Assembly: GCA_019843655.1 (NCBI GenBank)
Contig: JACDQD010000104.1
Location: forward strand, 3,348,001 to 3,412,000
DNA from: Lethocerus indicus
Lineage: Eukaryota > Arthropoda > Insecta > Hemiptera > Belostomatidae
Length of the DNA: 64,000 nt
Direction of reading: 5' to 3'
Below are positions 50,101-62,976 of this stretch, in pieces (position 1 is the first letter of the stretch; every line of letters starts with the position of its first letter). The position numbers and the translations under genes are program-made. A model generated the notes under the pieces. That model saw only the letters and a list, made by a program, of their open reading frames with translations, did no database searches and was not told the DNA's origin.

Positions 50101-52611
50101 ATCGATCTGTTTTCCGTGTCCTGCCACTCCCCCCGAATACACGAGCGCCGCTAATATGTGGGTCAACGTTTCGTGAGTTCAACTGGCGCACGCATTCTAA
50201 CCTTCGCTACCGACCGAATATATAAAGCCAAAATTTAATTCATCACTCACAATATATGCTGTTGTGGAGTGATATATACAGATTTAGTACACAATTAATA
50301 AAGCCCGAAGTTTAAGTGACCGATAATCGATGCTAACATTAATACCGAATAAAACTTTTGAAGATGGGGACAGGTTTATAAAGACTAGACATAAGGAACG
50401 ATAAGATGTGTTTTAAAAAATGACTGGATATATAAAATATAATTAAGTTAATCTTCGCTTTGAACAGTATTCAACGCCCCCTTGTAAGAGCCTCTGTGCT
50501 ACAGGTGGTTAATATGTTGCCACCGGTCAATAAACCTCTATAATAAAGTGTTTAATATAGTAATACTTCTTATTATTACATTTTAATTACATTTAATTGT
50601 TTTATAAAAGGCTCTGACTGTTTTATCAGATTCAATGGCGATTGTGTAAAAATTGATCTAATATGGAATTCCTGAGAAGTAGAATTAATAGGAGGTCGGG
50701 CGAGCGTTCGGAATAATACCCTTTCTGTGGGGACATGAAATTTATAATGTTATTAACAAATTTATTAAACTTACTTATCGACAAGTTTATTTTTATATTC
50801 GTGCAAAAATTGGATCATAAGAGGGGGGCGGTTCTGTTATTTCGATTGAAAATTCCGCATCGACATATCGGTAGGCATTCGCTTTTTATATTCGAAAGGC
50901 CTTTCACCCCGTCAGCAAATGTCGCTATTCTGATAAGATATTTGCATTTTATCGGTCAATTATATCTGCCACAAAGTCCCCAGTCGAGGACAGGTCTTCC
51001 AACGATTGGTCTATTTCTGGATAATCCCTATTGAATAGCTTTGCTGGGGACAAAACAATTACCTGCTGTTTGCGAATCGACTTCAAACTGATTTCTTAAG
51101 ATAGCATCGACTGTTTCAATAGCAATCCTAAGTTTAATGACCCGCATATTTGTGATTGACTATATTTATTATTACTGGAATTGAGTTATAATAAATTAAA
51201 ATTAGAATTTTCATTAAATTTCTTTTCACGTATACATATGGTACCATTATGATTTTTGCGGGCGGCCTCGTCACACTCGTCTGACATGCTTCTCACTTAC
51301 TTAATGCAATTCAGTTTCCTCGGTCTTCAAATCAAATATTAATTTCAACAATCAGCGCCGTGGTCAGTTGCGAAACGTGCTTAGCCACAGTCGATTCTGA
51401 GCATAACCTTTGTTGTGGCGCAATGAACATATTTATTTATCCTCAGCCCGTCCGAACGACCATGAAACGCTCTCTAATGACGCCCATGGTGCGAGCTTTT
51501 CCTCGTTCGAGCGATGTCCGGTTTTTGCGGTTAATCTGCAGCTATTTGGCTGTCCGATTTGAAAAAAAAAATAACCGTCGTTAGGCTGTTGTTTCATTCC
51601 TGTATCTGAGTTTTTCAACGACTGTGTCGGGCAATGTTTTTCCTGATGTTGGGAGGTGGGGGATAGTTAAAAAGGAATACCGCGGCTTGAAAACGAATTG
51701 ACCAATACGTTTTCCTGCTGTACAGTTTCAGGAAAACAACAGCCAACATCCTTATTGAAAGGTGTTACAGCTCCTATCTGACAATATGTTTCTCGACTAT
51801 AACGGACCGATAGATTTTTGGTTTAACAAGAAAAAAACTTCATTTCTCCTGATTCCGAAAAAATCCTCTCAACGTAACTCCCGGATCACATCTTGAAGAG
51901 GGATTGAGAAGCTCGAATAGTGTCAGCAGCGAGAATGTTATGTAACGCCAGAAGATTTATAGGATTAATTGAGATTTTGTTCCAGCGCGATGAGTAAGGT
52001 CATTTGATTTTTGTTGAATCTTGTTAATATCATCTTTCTGTTAGAGGGAACGATCGACATTGTGGGGAACAAAATGAATTTTGATATAATAACCATTTTG
52101 GCCGTAATTTAAAACTGGGAATAAGTCCCTTGTGTCTTGAAAAATAATACTATAATATAATTTAGTGAATTAACGATAACTTCGCATGTCAACATCAGTT
52201 ATATGCATTGCGGTGTGAGATTTGTCGACGGTTACGGGCGGATCTCTCGAAATACCTCAAACTAAGGTAATAAACTAAGGACCGAAAAATCAATCCGTAA
52301 AGGTCAGACTGAGAGTCGGTGTTTCGTGCCGACGATGATTGTACTCGAAATGTAATTTTTGAAAGCCTCAAATATTACAGAAATGTATACTCTCACCTAC
52401 TTTTGTTGTGAATAACTAACTATATGGAACTAACGGGTTTTGCAAGTGACGGAAATATCGGTCTTAATTTAAAAGTATATTTAAAACCCCGTACCTTCGG
52501 ATGGCAAGCGTGAAAGTCGAAAGTCATTCAGTTAGGGAAAATCGATACCTTGATTTTATCGAATTTTGGGTCCGGCAAAATTACGTACAATAACTGGATT
52601 TCAAATAGAAT

Positions 52612-52704
52612 TTCTCTAAAGAGAATTATGGGCAATAATTTCACTTTCTTTGGCTTTCTGTATTAACAGAAAGTATTAAGAGAATACTCTCCATACTTGG
52701 AGAG
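52612..52704. other. Cluster of four consecutive small inverted repeats
   Basis: Within 93 bp there are TTCTCT-AA-AGAGAA (52612-52625), CTTTCTGT-ATTA-ACAGAAAG (52654-52673), AGTATT-AAGAG-AATACT (52672-52688) and CTCTCC-ATACTT-GGAGAG (52687-52704). Each arm pair is perfect. The last three are end to end and overlap by two bases. Confidence 0.55.
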
Positions 52705-55700
52705 GTTTTACCGCTAGAGGTTTCATTATTTTTTCCATTGAGCATCATTTAAAATTTGAGGTGGCCTAGTAAGGTTGCGCATTATTGACTCCTTTCGTTT
52801 GGACTTTAAAAACCTTTACCCTATTACAATTTCCATTTTCGGCCCCTTATTAACAATAAGCCCCATCGTTCAGCCGTAATGAATTCACATTTCAATGCTT
52901 CATTAGTATACTTGGCGAACCTTCATGAATTATTCATCGGTCTGTGCTACTCTATTGACTGGTGGGCCAGTACGGGCTTTATTGCTGTTGCTGTATTGAT
53001 TATTGAGAATTTGTATTGAATTCTATGATTGTTTGGTTGTCCATCGTGTAATGTTTATATTCAATGGGGTAATGTGCCGAAACTGTCCCTCTCAAAGAAA
53101 TAACGTCGCGGAATGTGTTTTGACAAAAGTGGTTCATAGCCGAGCCCAATAGAAGAGAAGTGAATGGGCAAATTTTATATAGATTTTATTATTGATTTCC
53201 TATGTTATCTATGCCTCAAAGATAATTTAGTTTACAATAGGTGATAATCATATTTCATATCTTAGTGACATGGAGTAACTTGTTAGGGATATGTATGGGG
53301 TGTGTTCTGCGTAACCCACGAATCGTTTCCGTTTTGAAAAATTTGAAATGTTTGTGTATTCGGGTCGATAGAGAGCCTTAGTAGATATTATTGAAGGAGA
53401 TGTGCGATGGTGCGGAATATCACCATTCGTGTGACTCGCTGATACCTGTCACTTGTGTGAGACTTAGCTGGGCCGCATAATGCTGCCGCTAATGGTTTAA
53501 ACTGTCAGCAGAATTACACACTGAATCATTATTAACTGACTTTGATCACCCCGAATTTTCTTCCCACGATAAAACCGAAAAACGACAAAGCGACAAAACG
53601 TGCCATATTCGGATGACTCAGTAGTGATTCCCAACTGTCTAGATAAATCGAACTATCCCCAATATTATAATTATTCCAACTAAGCGTTGTTCTAGGAACT
53701 TGGATTTGGCGAATTTCCAACTGTCGTGATATTCCAAATCACTACTCTCAAGCGAATGTCTTAAACTAAAAATGCTAAATTATAAAGAGATCTTGAGAGA
53801 CTGTACTTTCCAACCTGCGCGATCCACTGAACTCGAAACCGATATTTGATGAAAATAAATAAAACGCAATATCGCGTCAGATGTATCATCAATGCATTTT
53901 TAAAGATCATGTTAACTTGTTTGGGCTATCGTTTAATAACCATTAGGTTCCTCGCAAAGCTTTGAGCTTCCGGTAATCGCGGAACCAAAAGTAGAGGAGG
54001 AGTAGAATTCGTTGTCTTGAAATTTTATTTTCTCGCAGTTGTGGAAAATGGAACATTTGTGTTAAATTTGGACTACAAAAGATATACGTTGTACGTTCAT
54101 CGTTTCAATCGTTACTTTACAACAGAAACGCACGTGCAGACGCCGATAATAAATTTCGTCATTGGTCATGGACTGTGCTAATTCAAAGCACTTAAAAACT
54201 GGGTTGTAGATTAATTGTATATTTGTCGAGTGTTTGCCCCATCCTGGTATCTCTCGGCCAATCCAGTCGAGTGGTCTGATACACAACTATTTGAACGTAG
54301 ATTTTTTAAGCTGTCAGATTAAAAAGTGAAGTGTCCCAAAAATAATGGTATCTGACCAAAGGTGCCATTGTTCTGCCAAGTGAAATTTCGCTATTGAATG
54401 CAGTATTTTGTCTTTGTAAATAATAATTCGTTGGTATTTTAATTATAGGACTAGTATGTTGATATTAGTTGTTTCAGAGTTATCTCGAGTTAAAATATTG
54501 TTCCATGCCCCTTAGACTTATTTTTCTTTGCGTAATATCTTTGATTACACTGTCCTCGTTTCAGATGCTCTGCAGTACGAGACTTTTTATAATTTGTAAC
54601 CATTTTTAACCCTCATCGGGTTATCGTTTGTTTGTATCGTCGAGTCTAAGATGGGGCTGAAACCGGGTTATGTTGTTTGCCTCAATTTAATTACAGGGTA
54701 AATTAGACGCGTTTGTCATACGCGTGTCGTCACGTAGCCGACACGCGAAATCGTTTGTGTATCTGAGAAGCTGATTTTTCTTCGTAATTGAAACTCTTAC
54801 AGGTTATTAGATAATCGCTACTAGTTTCGTCGGTTTCCGACACAAATTGTCCGCCGATGAAACTGACGATGAAACCTGTGTGGCTTGTAGCGAGCGTCAC
54901 GGCCAATAGGATCACTTGCAGTTTAATTCCTTCTGATTTTTTCGTTTTTTAATGTCGCGCGTGATTTTACGAGCCCGTCACGACTCGCGATTGCGATAAA
55001 TATCGCGGTGCCGTTTAGCCGAATTAAAACCACACAGTTCTATTAAGCAGTTATTATCTGTCCTGTTATCAAATCATAGTTATTAACTAAGCGTTGAAAT
55101 TATCCGAGTGTTTAACCGCGACATGGACAATCCTCCCCCGGTCGCCGAGCCTAGGAGTAAAATATGGCATCGGCGGACGAATGGAGATAAGGTTTAAACC
55201 GTGCTGTTATCCGGTTCGAACCAGATTTCATGAAGATCCGATTCGGAATTCGAAAACGTCCGGGTTTGATGCGTAATTATACAGAAAATCTCCTGGAATT
55301 ACGCTTTTCGTTAGGAACTCAAAATCATGTTGAGAAGTGAAATTAAAAAGAAATTTTGCCGTTTAATAGTTTTCATATCTAGCATTGGTTTTATAATTTC
55401 TTAATTGAGCAATTTAATGTATTTTTTCGATAAGACCCTTTTCGACCCAGTATTGGCCGCTAAATATAATTAACGACACCGTTCTTGTTTTTCTTGTCTC
55501 GGTATCAGATCTGCGGAACCCAATGTCGTCTACCGACAACGAATTGATTAGAATGTTTTCCTTTCGATAACCGCTCTGGTGAGCTCGTATTAAATAACTC
55601 GATATTTGACTCTCTTGTTGATTATACGGGGCACTTGGGTTCACTTGTGTTGAGTAACTTTCTATCACATTTTTTCTTAAACGCTTCTTACCAGGACTCA

Positions 55701-58081
55701 AAACTTTTTCAATGGTAAGATCGAGTTTCAATAATAGCGTTTTCATAGTACGCTATGTCTTTGGAACTATCGCAGATGGCAATTTTTTTTATTCATTTAT
55801 AAATATTTTGCCATCTCTATTTCGTAATTTTATATAATTCCCCGCCCCATTTTACATGCATTTATTACTAATAAATTAAACAAACGATAAAAAATTTACT
55901 TTTATTCTTTTATTAATCTTAAGGGCATTTATTGTTTATTAATAAGGCTATTGTTTCTTTTGTTTCAGGTGAGTTCATTTTCGTCTCTTTATAGGCCCTC
56001 TATTTGCAACACAGGTTCGTTTCTTTAGTTTTTATATTTCCATATTAGTTTCTTAATTCTGTTATAAGATGCATTAAATATTCACTGTCTGCTCCATGCT
56101 GATGAATACCCGCGTATGAAGAATATCTAGTGACAATGATTACCTTAATCGATGTCCGTCTGCATTCTAATTATTTTATAACAGTCCAAATATCAGTAAA
56201 ATTATTGTTACAAATATTCAGTAGAAAAACCCCGTTGCTTGAACCAATTTACATGTATTTAATCGATGATATGGAAAGCAATCTATATATAAACGTTTAT
56301 CTGCGGTCTGGTACTTTATAATTGTCATAAAAATTGAGGAAGTTGTCGGGCAAATAAACCTACGTCTGAATTGGTTATCGGCTTCGAGGTTTTTTGCTCG
56401 CGGCCTTACTATCACTCGAATTGTGGAGATATGGCGATAAGACGCGATGCAGAAGGCGTTGCTTACTGTTCCCGGGATAATTTTCGTGGGGTGGCTATTG
56501 CCCCCGTTTTGGCTCGTGAAATAACAACATAGGTGGGTTTCATTGACGGTCAAGGTGAACCGAAAGACGGGCCCTGAATCCACCAATAATTTCAAAAAGT
56601 ACCGCAATATTAGGTTAACAGTAAATTTACTTCTGACAGCATGCGTGTCGAATTTCATTTGTCGCGATTATGTTTGAACGCACAGTCATGAATCAGAGTA
56701 CATTAAATCAGTAACATTAAGCGATAAATTAATTCTTTATTGCCTTGAAATTCAATTCGGTCCGATTTAAAATTCGCAACGATTTTCGATAGGTATTTCC
56801 CGACTGTGAAATTTATAGTTGATTGATGCCCTACAGATAACGATAAATCGTGCTCAATTATGCAACAACCATAACACATTAATTCAGATATCGCATTGGC
56901 TCATCACAAGTCATTATTCGTGCGAAAATGATCCTTATCTTGAATGATTTTAAATTGCTCAGATCGTGGGGTTTTTCAGCACTGTTGGGCAATCAAATTA
57001 GGTGGTTATTTTTATTGGATATATCTTTAAGTGACATTAATAGTAGTTTATTTTAATTAGTCTAAATATACATAATTAGGTCATATCCAGGTAGCACTTC
57101 GAAATCTTAGTCACTTAATATTACTTTATACAAAGCTTGTTCTTGTCAGTTAGTATGCATATTTGAGGTAACTCAAAGTTGTAGATACCTGTTAGTGGGT
57201 ATACTAATTACCTACTATTAAATTGCCATTCCTTGTATATTATTATCTTTAAAAGGGTCGGCGCATAAGATTACAGTATTACAAAGAAGCCGAGGTTTTT
57301 CTTTGTTACATAATTATCAAATCAAGGTCAGGGTTTAGTCGGCAATAATTTCAATCTGCAATTATGCATACTTTTAAAAGTGCTTCGAAATTACCAACTT
57401 TTATTTGTCTAGTTCACTGTACGGGATTGACATGAGAAAGAATGAAAATTGTATGTCGTATACATTGGTTTCCGGTTTGGATATAGGTCCCAGAGTTGAT
57501 GGGAATTTGTCGCCGCAAGGTTTATTCTCCGCCCTGCGAATAATCCAAATGGGATGTTCCACGGTGGATTAAAGGGTTCCTAGAGCCAATGAAAGGGCAC
57601 CGGCCGCAATACACTTTGATTTACCCCTCTCACTTTCAAGCACTCCGCCGAGCTTGGCTATTACTTTGTTTCAGGGCTAATATTTAAATTTATTTGGAAG
57701 CCGGGAAATTCTTGAAATCTTGTAATTACTGCAGAATTATGTACCTTCTGCTTTGTGAATGCGAAATATTGGATTTACCAAGAAGAAAAAGTACAAAATT
57801 GTAGAGTTTATCTGTAAGGATAGGATGATTCCAATTGGACTAATTACCAACATATCTGGAGTACACCAACTCATACAACAATATAATAATACTCATAAAT
57901 GACAAGCATAAATTAGAAATATTAAGGTGGTTATGAACCTAACATTTATTTATGAGTTAGAAAATGCTATAAGCAAGATGAGTGACTGACGTATTTGAAA
58001 TCATTAAAGTTGTCCAATATCCCTGTGCTCGAATCGTTTAAGTCCCCCAACTCACAAATAACGGGAGAGCCTTGAAATGCA

Positions 58082-58113
58082 AATACCTATTCCGCGCTGC
58101 AATACCTATTCCG
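58082..58113. repeat. 13-bp direct repeat
   Basis: AATACCTATTCCG occurs at 58082-58094 and 58101-58113, 19 bp apart. A POU octamer ATGCAAAT (58077-58084) overlaps the first copy. Confidence 0.6.
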
Positions 58114-58999
58114 ACTCAACTTGGAAATTGTATAATTTGGCTCCAATATTCCCTCTCCTTTGATAGGAACGTCCACCGCGGCACTCGGTGGTATCCCCGC
58201 CGACCGAAGGGGAGCTAATTGAGGAGGTTCGTGCGTTCTATCTAAGCCACTGGATCAGTTGGCGTGTACGCTACTTAAAAGCTAAACACGGGAGTTTTCG
58301 CCGTCTGGAAATGCGATGTAAATTATCACACGTTATCCCTAACTCTTTTTCGTTTCTAAAAACGGACTTTTGCATCACGCCCAAATAGGAATTCCCCCGG
58401 GATCGGACCACGTGTCGCTGAACTGTGCAGGGAAATACGGCTTTCAATATGAAAATTCGAAAGAGAAAAATATGCCAATTCATGTTCTGTTTAGACGAAG
58501 AATCTATAATTTTCAGCTTAACAAGGAATACTCTCCAGTAAAAAAAAGTTGTATCAACATGATGAACAATAAAACGTGTCTCGTGTCAATTCCAATTTTG
58601 TGAAATGATTATACCCGTTCGGTTTCATTTCTCGATAAACCGTTGGCTTAGTTCTCATTTGTGAGTTCGATTCCTAATTAGGTGGATTGAGGCATGCAGA
58701 TTGCGTTCGGTTTTTCGATTTGAGGAGGAGGCGCGTTTCAGGGACGACCTGTGTACACAGTTGGGGGAAGGTTCAAGGGAGGGCATAATGTCAAAATAGG
58801 GGGGCAGCGTTGGCCGTCGTTCCCCCTTATCTCGCCCCGCCTTAAACAACGTCACCATTAATAGCGTCATGCCTGGCAGCATTGCGGGGAGTCGAGAATT
58901 AATTTATTCTGCGTAAACATAACTGGCGACAGGGCGAAGAAAACCGCCGCGAATTAGAGACCGAATTAAACCGGAGGCAGCGTTATTGAGGGGAATAGA

Positions 59000-59145
59000 T
59001 AGTCATGGCGTTATTTTAAGAACATTGCTCCGCGTGTTATTCCTATTGTACTCATCTTGGAATCGATTCAAAGCCATCTGAGCCCTAGAGTTCATTGCCT
59101 ACATTTGTGGGCGTCTGTTGAGTTTTATCACTTGCAACTTTCACA
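59000..59145. repeat. Duplicated noncoding element, copy A
   Basis: Four blocks occur in the same order here and at 59492: TAGTCAT (59000-59006), TTATTTTAA (59011-59019), CTTGGAATCGATTCAAAGCC (59056-59075) and AGTTCATTGCCTAC (59089-59102). Weaker similarity continues for a few tens of bases. The copies lie in direct orientation about 490-500 bp apart. There is no open frame that would make this a protein motif. Confidence 0.6.
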
Positions 59146-59491
59146 CCCGCTTTATTTTCAATTAATGACATTATTACTTTATCGCTTCCAGTTCAACTTC
59201 AAAGAACGTAGTAAGAGGTCGAAATAAGCAAATTTATTGCTTAAGGCACATTCCGACGGTTGTAATATAATAATTCGTGCGATGTTATGACTTAAACGCT
59301 AAAACAGATGGAGCATAAAGAAGAATACCTATAAAGTGCCGCTATTGAGCGTCGAAAAAATCACAGATGAAGCAATTATATCGCTTTCAGATCGGAACAC
59401 CAATCTTTATTGGACTTCAAACCCAGTTAACGTTGGATGATGTCAGTTGATCTGAAATGACGAAAATAACTTTCGGTTATGTGCTATGAAT

Positions 59492-59646
59492 TAGTCATCG
59501 CCTTATTTTAAAACGCGGACAGTATATCTTCCTGTTCTTTTTTAATGTTCCACTTGAACTTGGAATAGATTCAAAGCCGTGCAGTTCATTGCCTACTTGT
59601 TGTTAGCGCTTGTGGATTTCCTCCTGCGATATGACAACTGTTCTTG
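59492..59646. repeat. Duplicated noncoding element, copy B
   Basis: The blocks shared with copy A are TAGTCAT (59492-59498), TTATTTTAA (59503-59511), CTTGGAATAGATTCAAAGCC (59559-59578, one difference from A) and AGTTCATTGCCTAC (59583-59596, identical). The spacers differ in length and sequence, so this is an old duplication with conserved cores. Confidence 0.6.
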
Positions 59647-59795
59647 CTCTCGCCAATTTGATAATAAGGCTGGACCAGATTTGGCTTCTCGCCTTGAACG
59701 TTAGTGATACATTGGGATAGGTAAACACTCTGGCGACGAAGCAGTTTCGCAGCACCATTATTGTACGATATGTTCTCTCGTCATTTCTTTACGTA

Positions 59796-59870
59796 TGATC
59801 AGTCAATTCTGATCAAGAGCAACAGCGGTTGTTTTATCAGCCTGTGTCTGGTAGTAATAGGCTGATGAAA
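59796..59870. other. Two adjacent hairpins
   Basis: The first has perfect 7-bp arms, TGATCAG and CTGATCA, with a 6-nt loop (59796-59815). The second has 12-bp arms, TTTTATCAGCCT and AGGCTGATGAAA, with one T-G pair and a 15-nt loop (59832-59870). They lie 150-220 bp past copy B of the duplicated element. Confidence 0.5.
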
Positions 59871-60570
59871 TCAAATAAGGTTTCTCAACCGATTTCTAAT
59901 GAAATCGAAAAGTGTACAAATAAACTCATTGTGTCAATTTGATTTTGAGTTTAGGGCTCCCGATCGCCGATCCGATTACGCAAGAGGCTTTTTCAATCTG
60001 ACCACGTGTTACAATCTCTATTAGATTCTTTTTTTTTTAAGAGTGTTCCTTTCGTTTTAGCAGTCTAGATACACATTGCATAATGGCATTACCAATCCCG
60101 CTATCGAATCCAGGACGAATCGGTTCACCTTTCGGAAACACTGGAATACAGCGGCAGAGGAATTTACGAAATAGAATTATATTTTTCAGTATATTGGAAT
60201 ATTTTCAGTATTCTTCAGGTGGCTGTACAGTAGTAGTATTCATAAAACTGAAAGTGAATTTTCAATTTACAATCGGAATTTCATTTGTTTGAATGGGCGA
60301 AATACAGGAGTCAGTGCAAGCAGATTAGTCGGTGAACCTATTAAAATATGGTAACTACTTATTTGCAATGAATGGAAAAATGTTTTGAACGTGCCCGGCG
60401 TACCTTAGAACGTACATTGAGCAGTCTATATCTATCCCACGTCGTTTTTATATAAACGTCCTACTGTGTGGACGTTCGTCCGGTGTGTGGAATGTTATCA
60501 GCGCCTGCTTCTACAGCGAATTTCCGACAGTACAAAAATAAATTCATGGGCATAGCAAGGCGTTTCCATA

Positions 60571-60700
60571 AAATATTATATCCGTATTATTATAAAATTA
60601 TTATTAAATAAAAAAATATTATTAAAAAATAAAAATAAAAAGAAATAATTATTAAATAAATAAAATTATTATAAAATATTATATCCATAAAAATAATATA
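60571..60700. repeat. AT-rich low-complexity tract
   Basis: The tract is built almost only of A and T with many AATAAA-, TTATT- and ATTAAA-like words. The word AAATATTATATCC occurs near both ends (about 60571 and 60675), which suggests a local duplication. The AATAAA words here should not be read as poly(A) signals. Confidence 0.8.
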
Positions 60701-62912
60701 CACGGGCTATATTACTTGTATATCATTCCAAAAAATGAATTATTACAAAATCCTTCTGTTTCTGTTTTAAAATATTCGAATTATTCCGTCGTCCAGGACA
60801 AATGCTTCCATATACATAAATGGACGCGTATTGACTCTGGTAATCCGATTTACCGATAGCACTATAAGGAAAATTAGAAATACCGCTATTTATAAACACA
60901 GTGACTGCCAAATATTTTTCTCAGTTCGGATCGAAGGGGGAAAGTTTAAATGTATTAACAGAAGGCTTCAGAATTAAATAATAGGATCGAACGTCCAGCT
61001 GTTGGGTATGTCGTTATCGGGCGTTGATAATTTCGCTTAATGGGCTATTACATCTGTCCCACCTTCCCGATAATATATCACCGTCTACCCCGCGGCATGA
61101 AATGTTCATTATTAATTTAAATGACAATTAATTATATTTTCCCGATCGGTGCGATATTCCTGTTTTAGTTTCTTATCTTTCACAGACTTCGTTATATAGG
61201 GCTTTCCAGATATCTCTCCTCTTCTGTCCCACCTTAGCAGTAACGTGGTTGCCGGGGTTTTTTTTAAGATTCCCGTTCCGATGACGATTACCACACCCTA
61301 TAATTAGTTAAAATGTGCTTGTGCATAATATGAGACCTAGAGGCAGACAAGTATTTTATGTACTGCATTATCACATAATACAGCCCCAGTGCCGCCTGTC
61401 CATTCTGACAAATTGTGAATGAGAGGTAATTTGGGACGGGGGTAATTCTCTTCCTCCTCGTGACGGTGTTAGATTCACCTATAGCTTCACATACATACAT
61501 TTTTCCTACTCTACTATCCCGGAATTTTTTTCAATAATTAATAGTCATTTAAATTATACAGATGAGCAATATTATAACATGCGATTAATTGTCAGTAATA
61601 CATTATCACAAAATGATAACATTATAGCCTGTTTCTTTTGTAAACCCAATATGCTAATGCTATTTTTTTGTTTAATTCATTTCTTATGTATCCACCTCTA
61701 TTAGATAATCCCATGGTTGCTTCCTCGAATTTTTACTATCCCCACAGAGTTTAAGATACTGACGCCTAGACATCATTGCGGTCAAGATTTGCTATCAAGT
61801 AGCTTCCCGTTATCGTCAGTAGCACTCAGTGACGGTTTTAAAAGCCGTCAGGAGTCATTTTTCAGGCCGAACTGTCATGTTCCCGATCGGGCGAAACCAA
61901 TCGGCCGTACGGCGGACAACATTATCGGCAGACGGTATGGCGGTATTTAATGTCCGTGCCACTGTCCCCCGACGAGTCACCCTGAAATGTCGGCCACTTT
62001 AAATAAATCGAACGCCGCCGGCCAAACATAATCTGGCAAACCGACTATTTTATTCGCCGATTGCTCGAATTGACGCCAGTTGGGACTCTCTGCAATCATC
62101 CGACTTGAGGTCCCCGATAAAGACGCCCAGTTGTCACAGAGTGCAAAAAATATCACTTATATTTAGTTCCCTCTGGACGCGTCTTTCAACCTTCTAATAT
62201 TTTGTGAGACATAAAAGTATACCGACGTCTTCCACCCGCGTTGGCGGATATTTTGCTCATGATGTGTTTATTACATCGACATCAGTTTAAGATATTTATG
62301 TTTTGGGGGTATTTTGGGGGTTCTCATCTGCATCAATCGTTTGTTTTCAAGTCGCAGAATTTTTCAGTAATAATTATTTAGCTTTTCCAATAAAATATCG
62401 TTTTTCTTCTTATTATTATTTTTGAAAATATGTTAAAACGTCGCTAGGATATCAAATCGTTTAATTCTATAATCAAATCAGGTGCCAACCCCCCAAACTT
62501 ACGGATCCGCAGGGCATTTTGACACTATATTCATTCATATTGTGGCAACAGTAGAAATTAGATATGTGTCGTTTTCATGGTTGCTTTAAATGATTCTTTT
62601 ATATTTCCATACTTACCGAAAACGTAACCATTATTACCGCCATTACCAGATCCCTTTCGGTCGGTGTTGACGCTGAGTAGTCTGATGTCGTACTCGCGAG
62701 CCTTGGCAAATAATAAATAATCCCCGAGCCCTTGCGACAGAGGCCCTTTAATAGGACGATGGTGGGAAAGGAAACGGCGAATGAAAGCTGGTCGGGGACG
62801 CGTTCGTTGGCACTCGCTGAGTCACTGGTCCCACTCAAGCCCAACTCCTAGTTATTTCGCTCTCCCCCCTGTGCCAATCTAAGATTTGTCGCAATGATAA
62901 CAATTAAAGGGG

Positions 62913-62915
<3 letters not shown>

Positions 62916-62973
<58 letters not shown>
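62916..62973. repeat. AT dinucleotide microsatellite
   Basis: This is an uninterrupted alternating A/T run of 58 bp, equal to 29 dinucleotide units. It is likely length-polymorphic and cruciform-prone. Confidence 0.97.

Positions 62974-62976
<3 letters not shown>

Noticed and set aside
55205..55225. tRNA B box at GGTTCGAACC
   Set aside because: It is a palindrome with no A box at the right distance and no cloverleaf.
56218..56658. Longest ATG-initiated frame in the window (146 codons, minus strand)
   Set aside because: No recognisable domain, and in 64 kb of this base composition a longest frame of about this size is expected by chance. Homology or expression data would be needed to call it a gene.
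60571..60700. Cluster of poly(A) signals
   Set aside because: The AATAAA words come from low-complexity A/T sequence.
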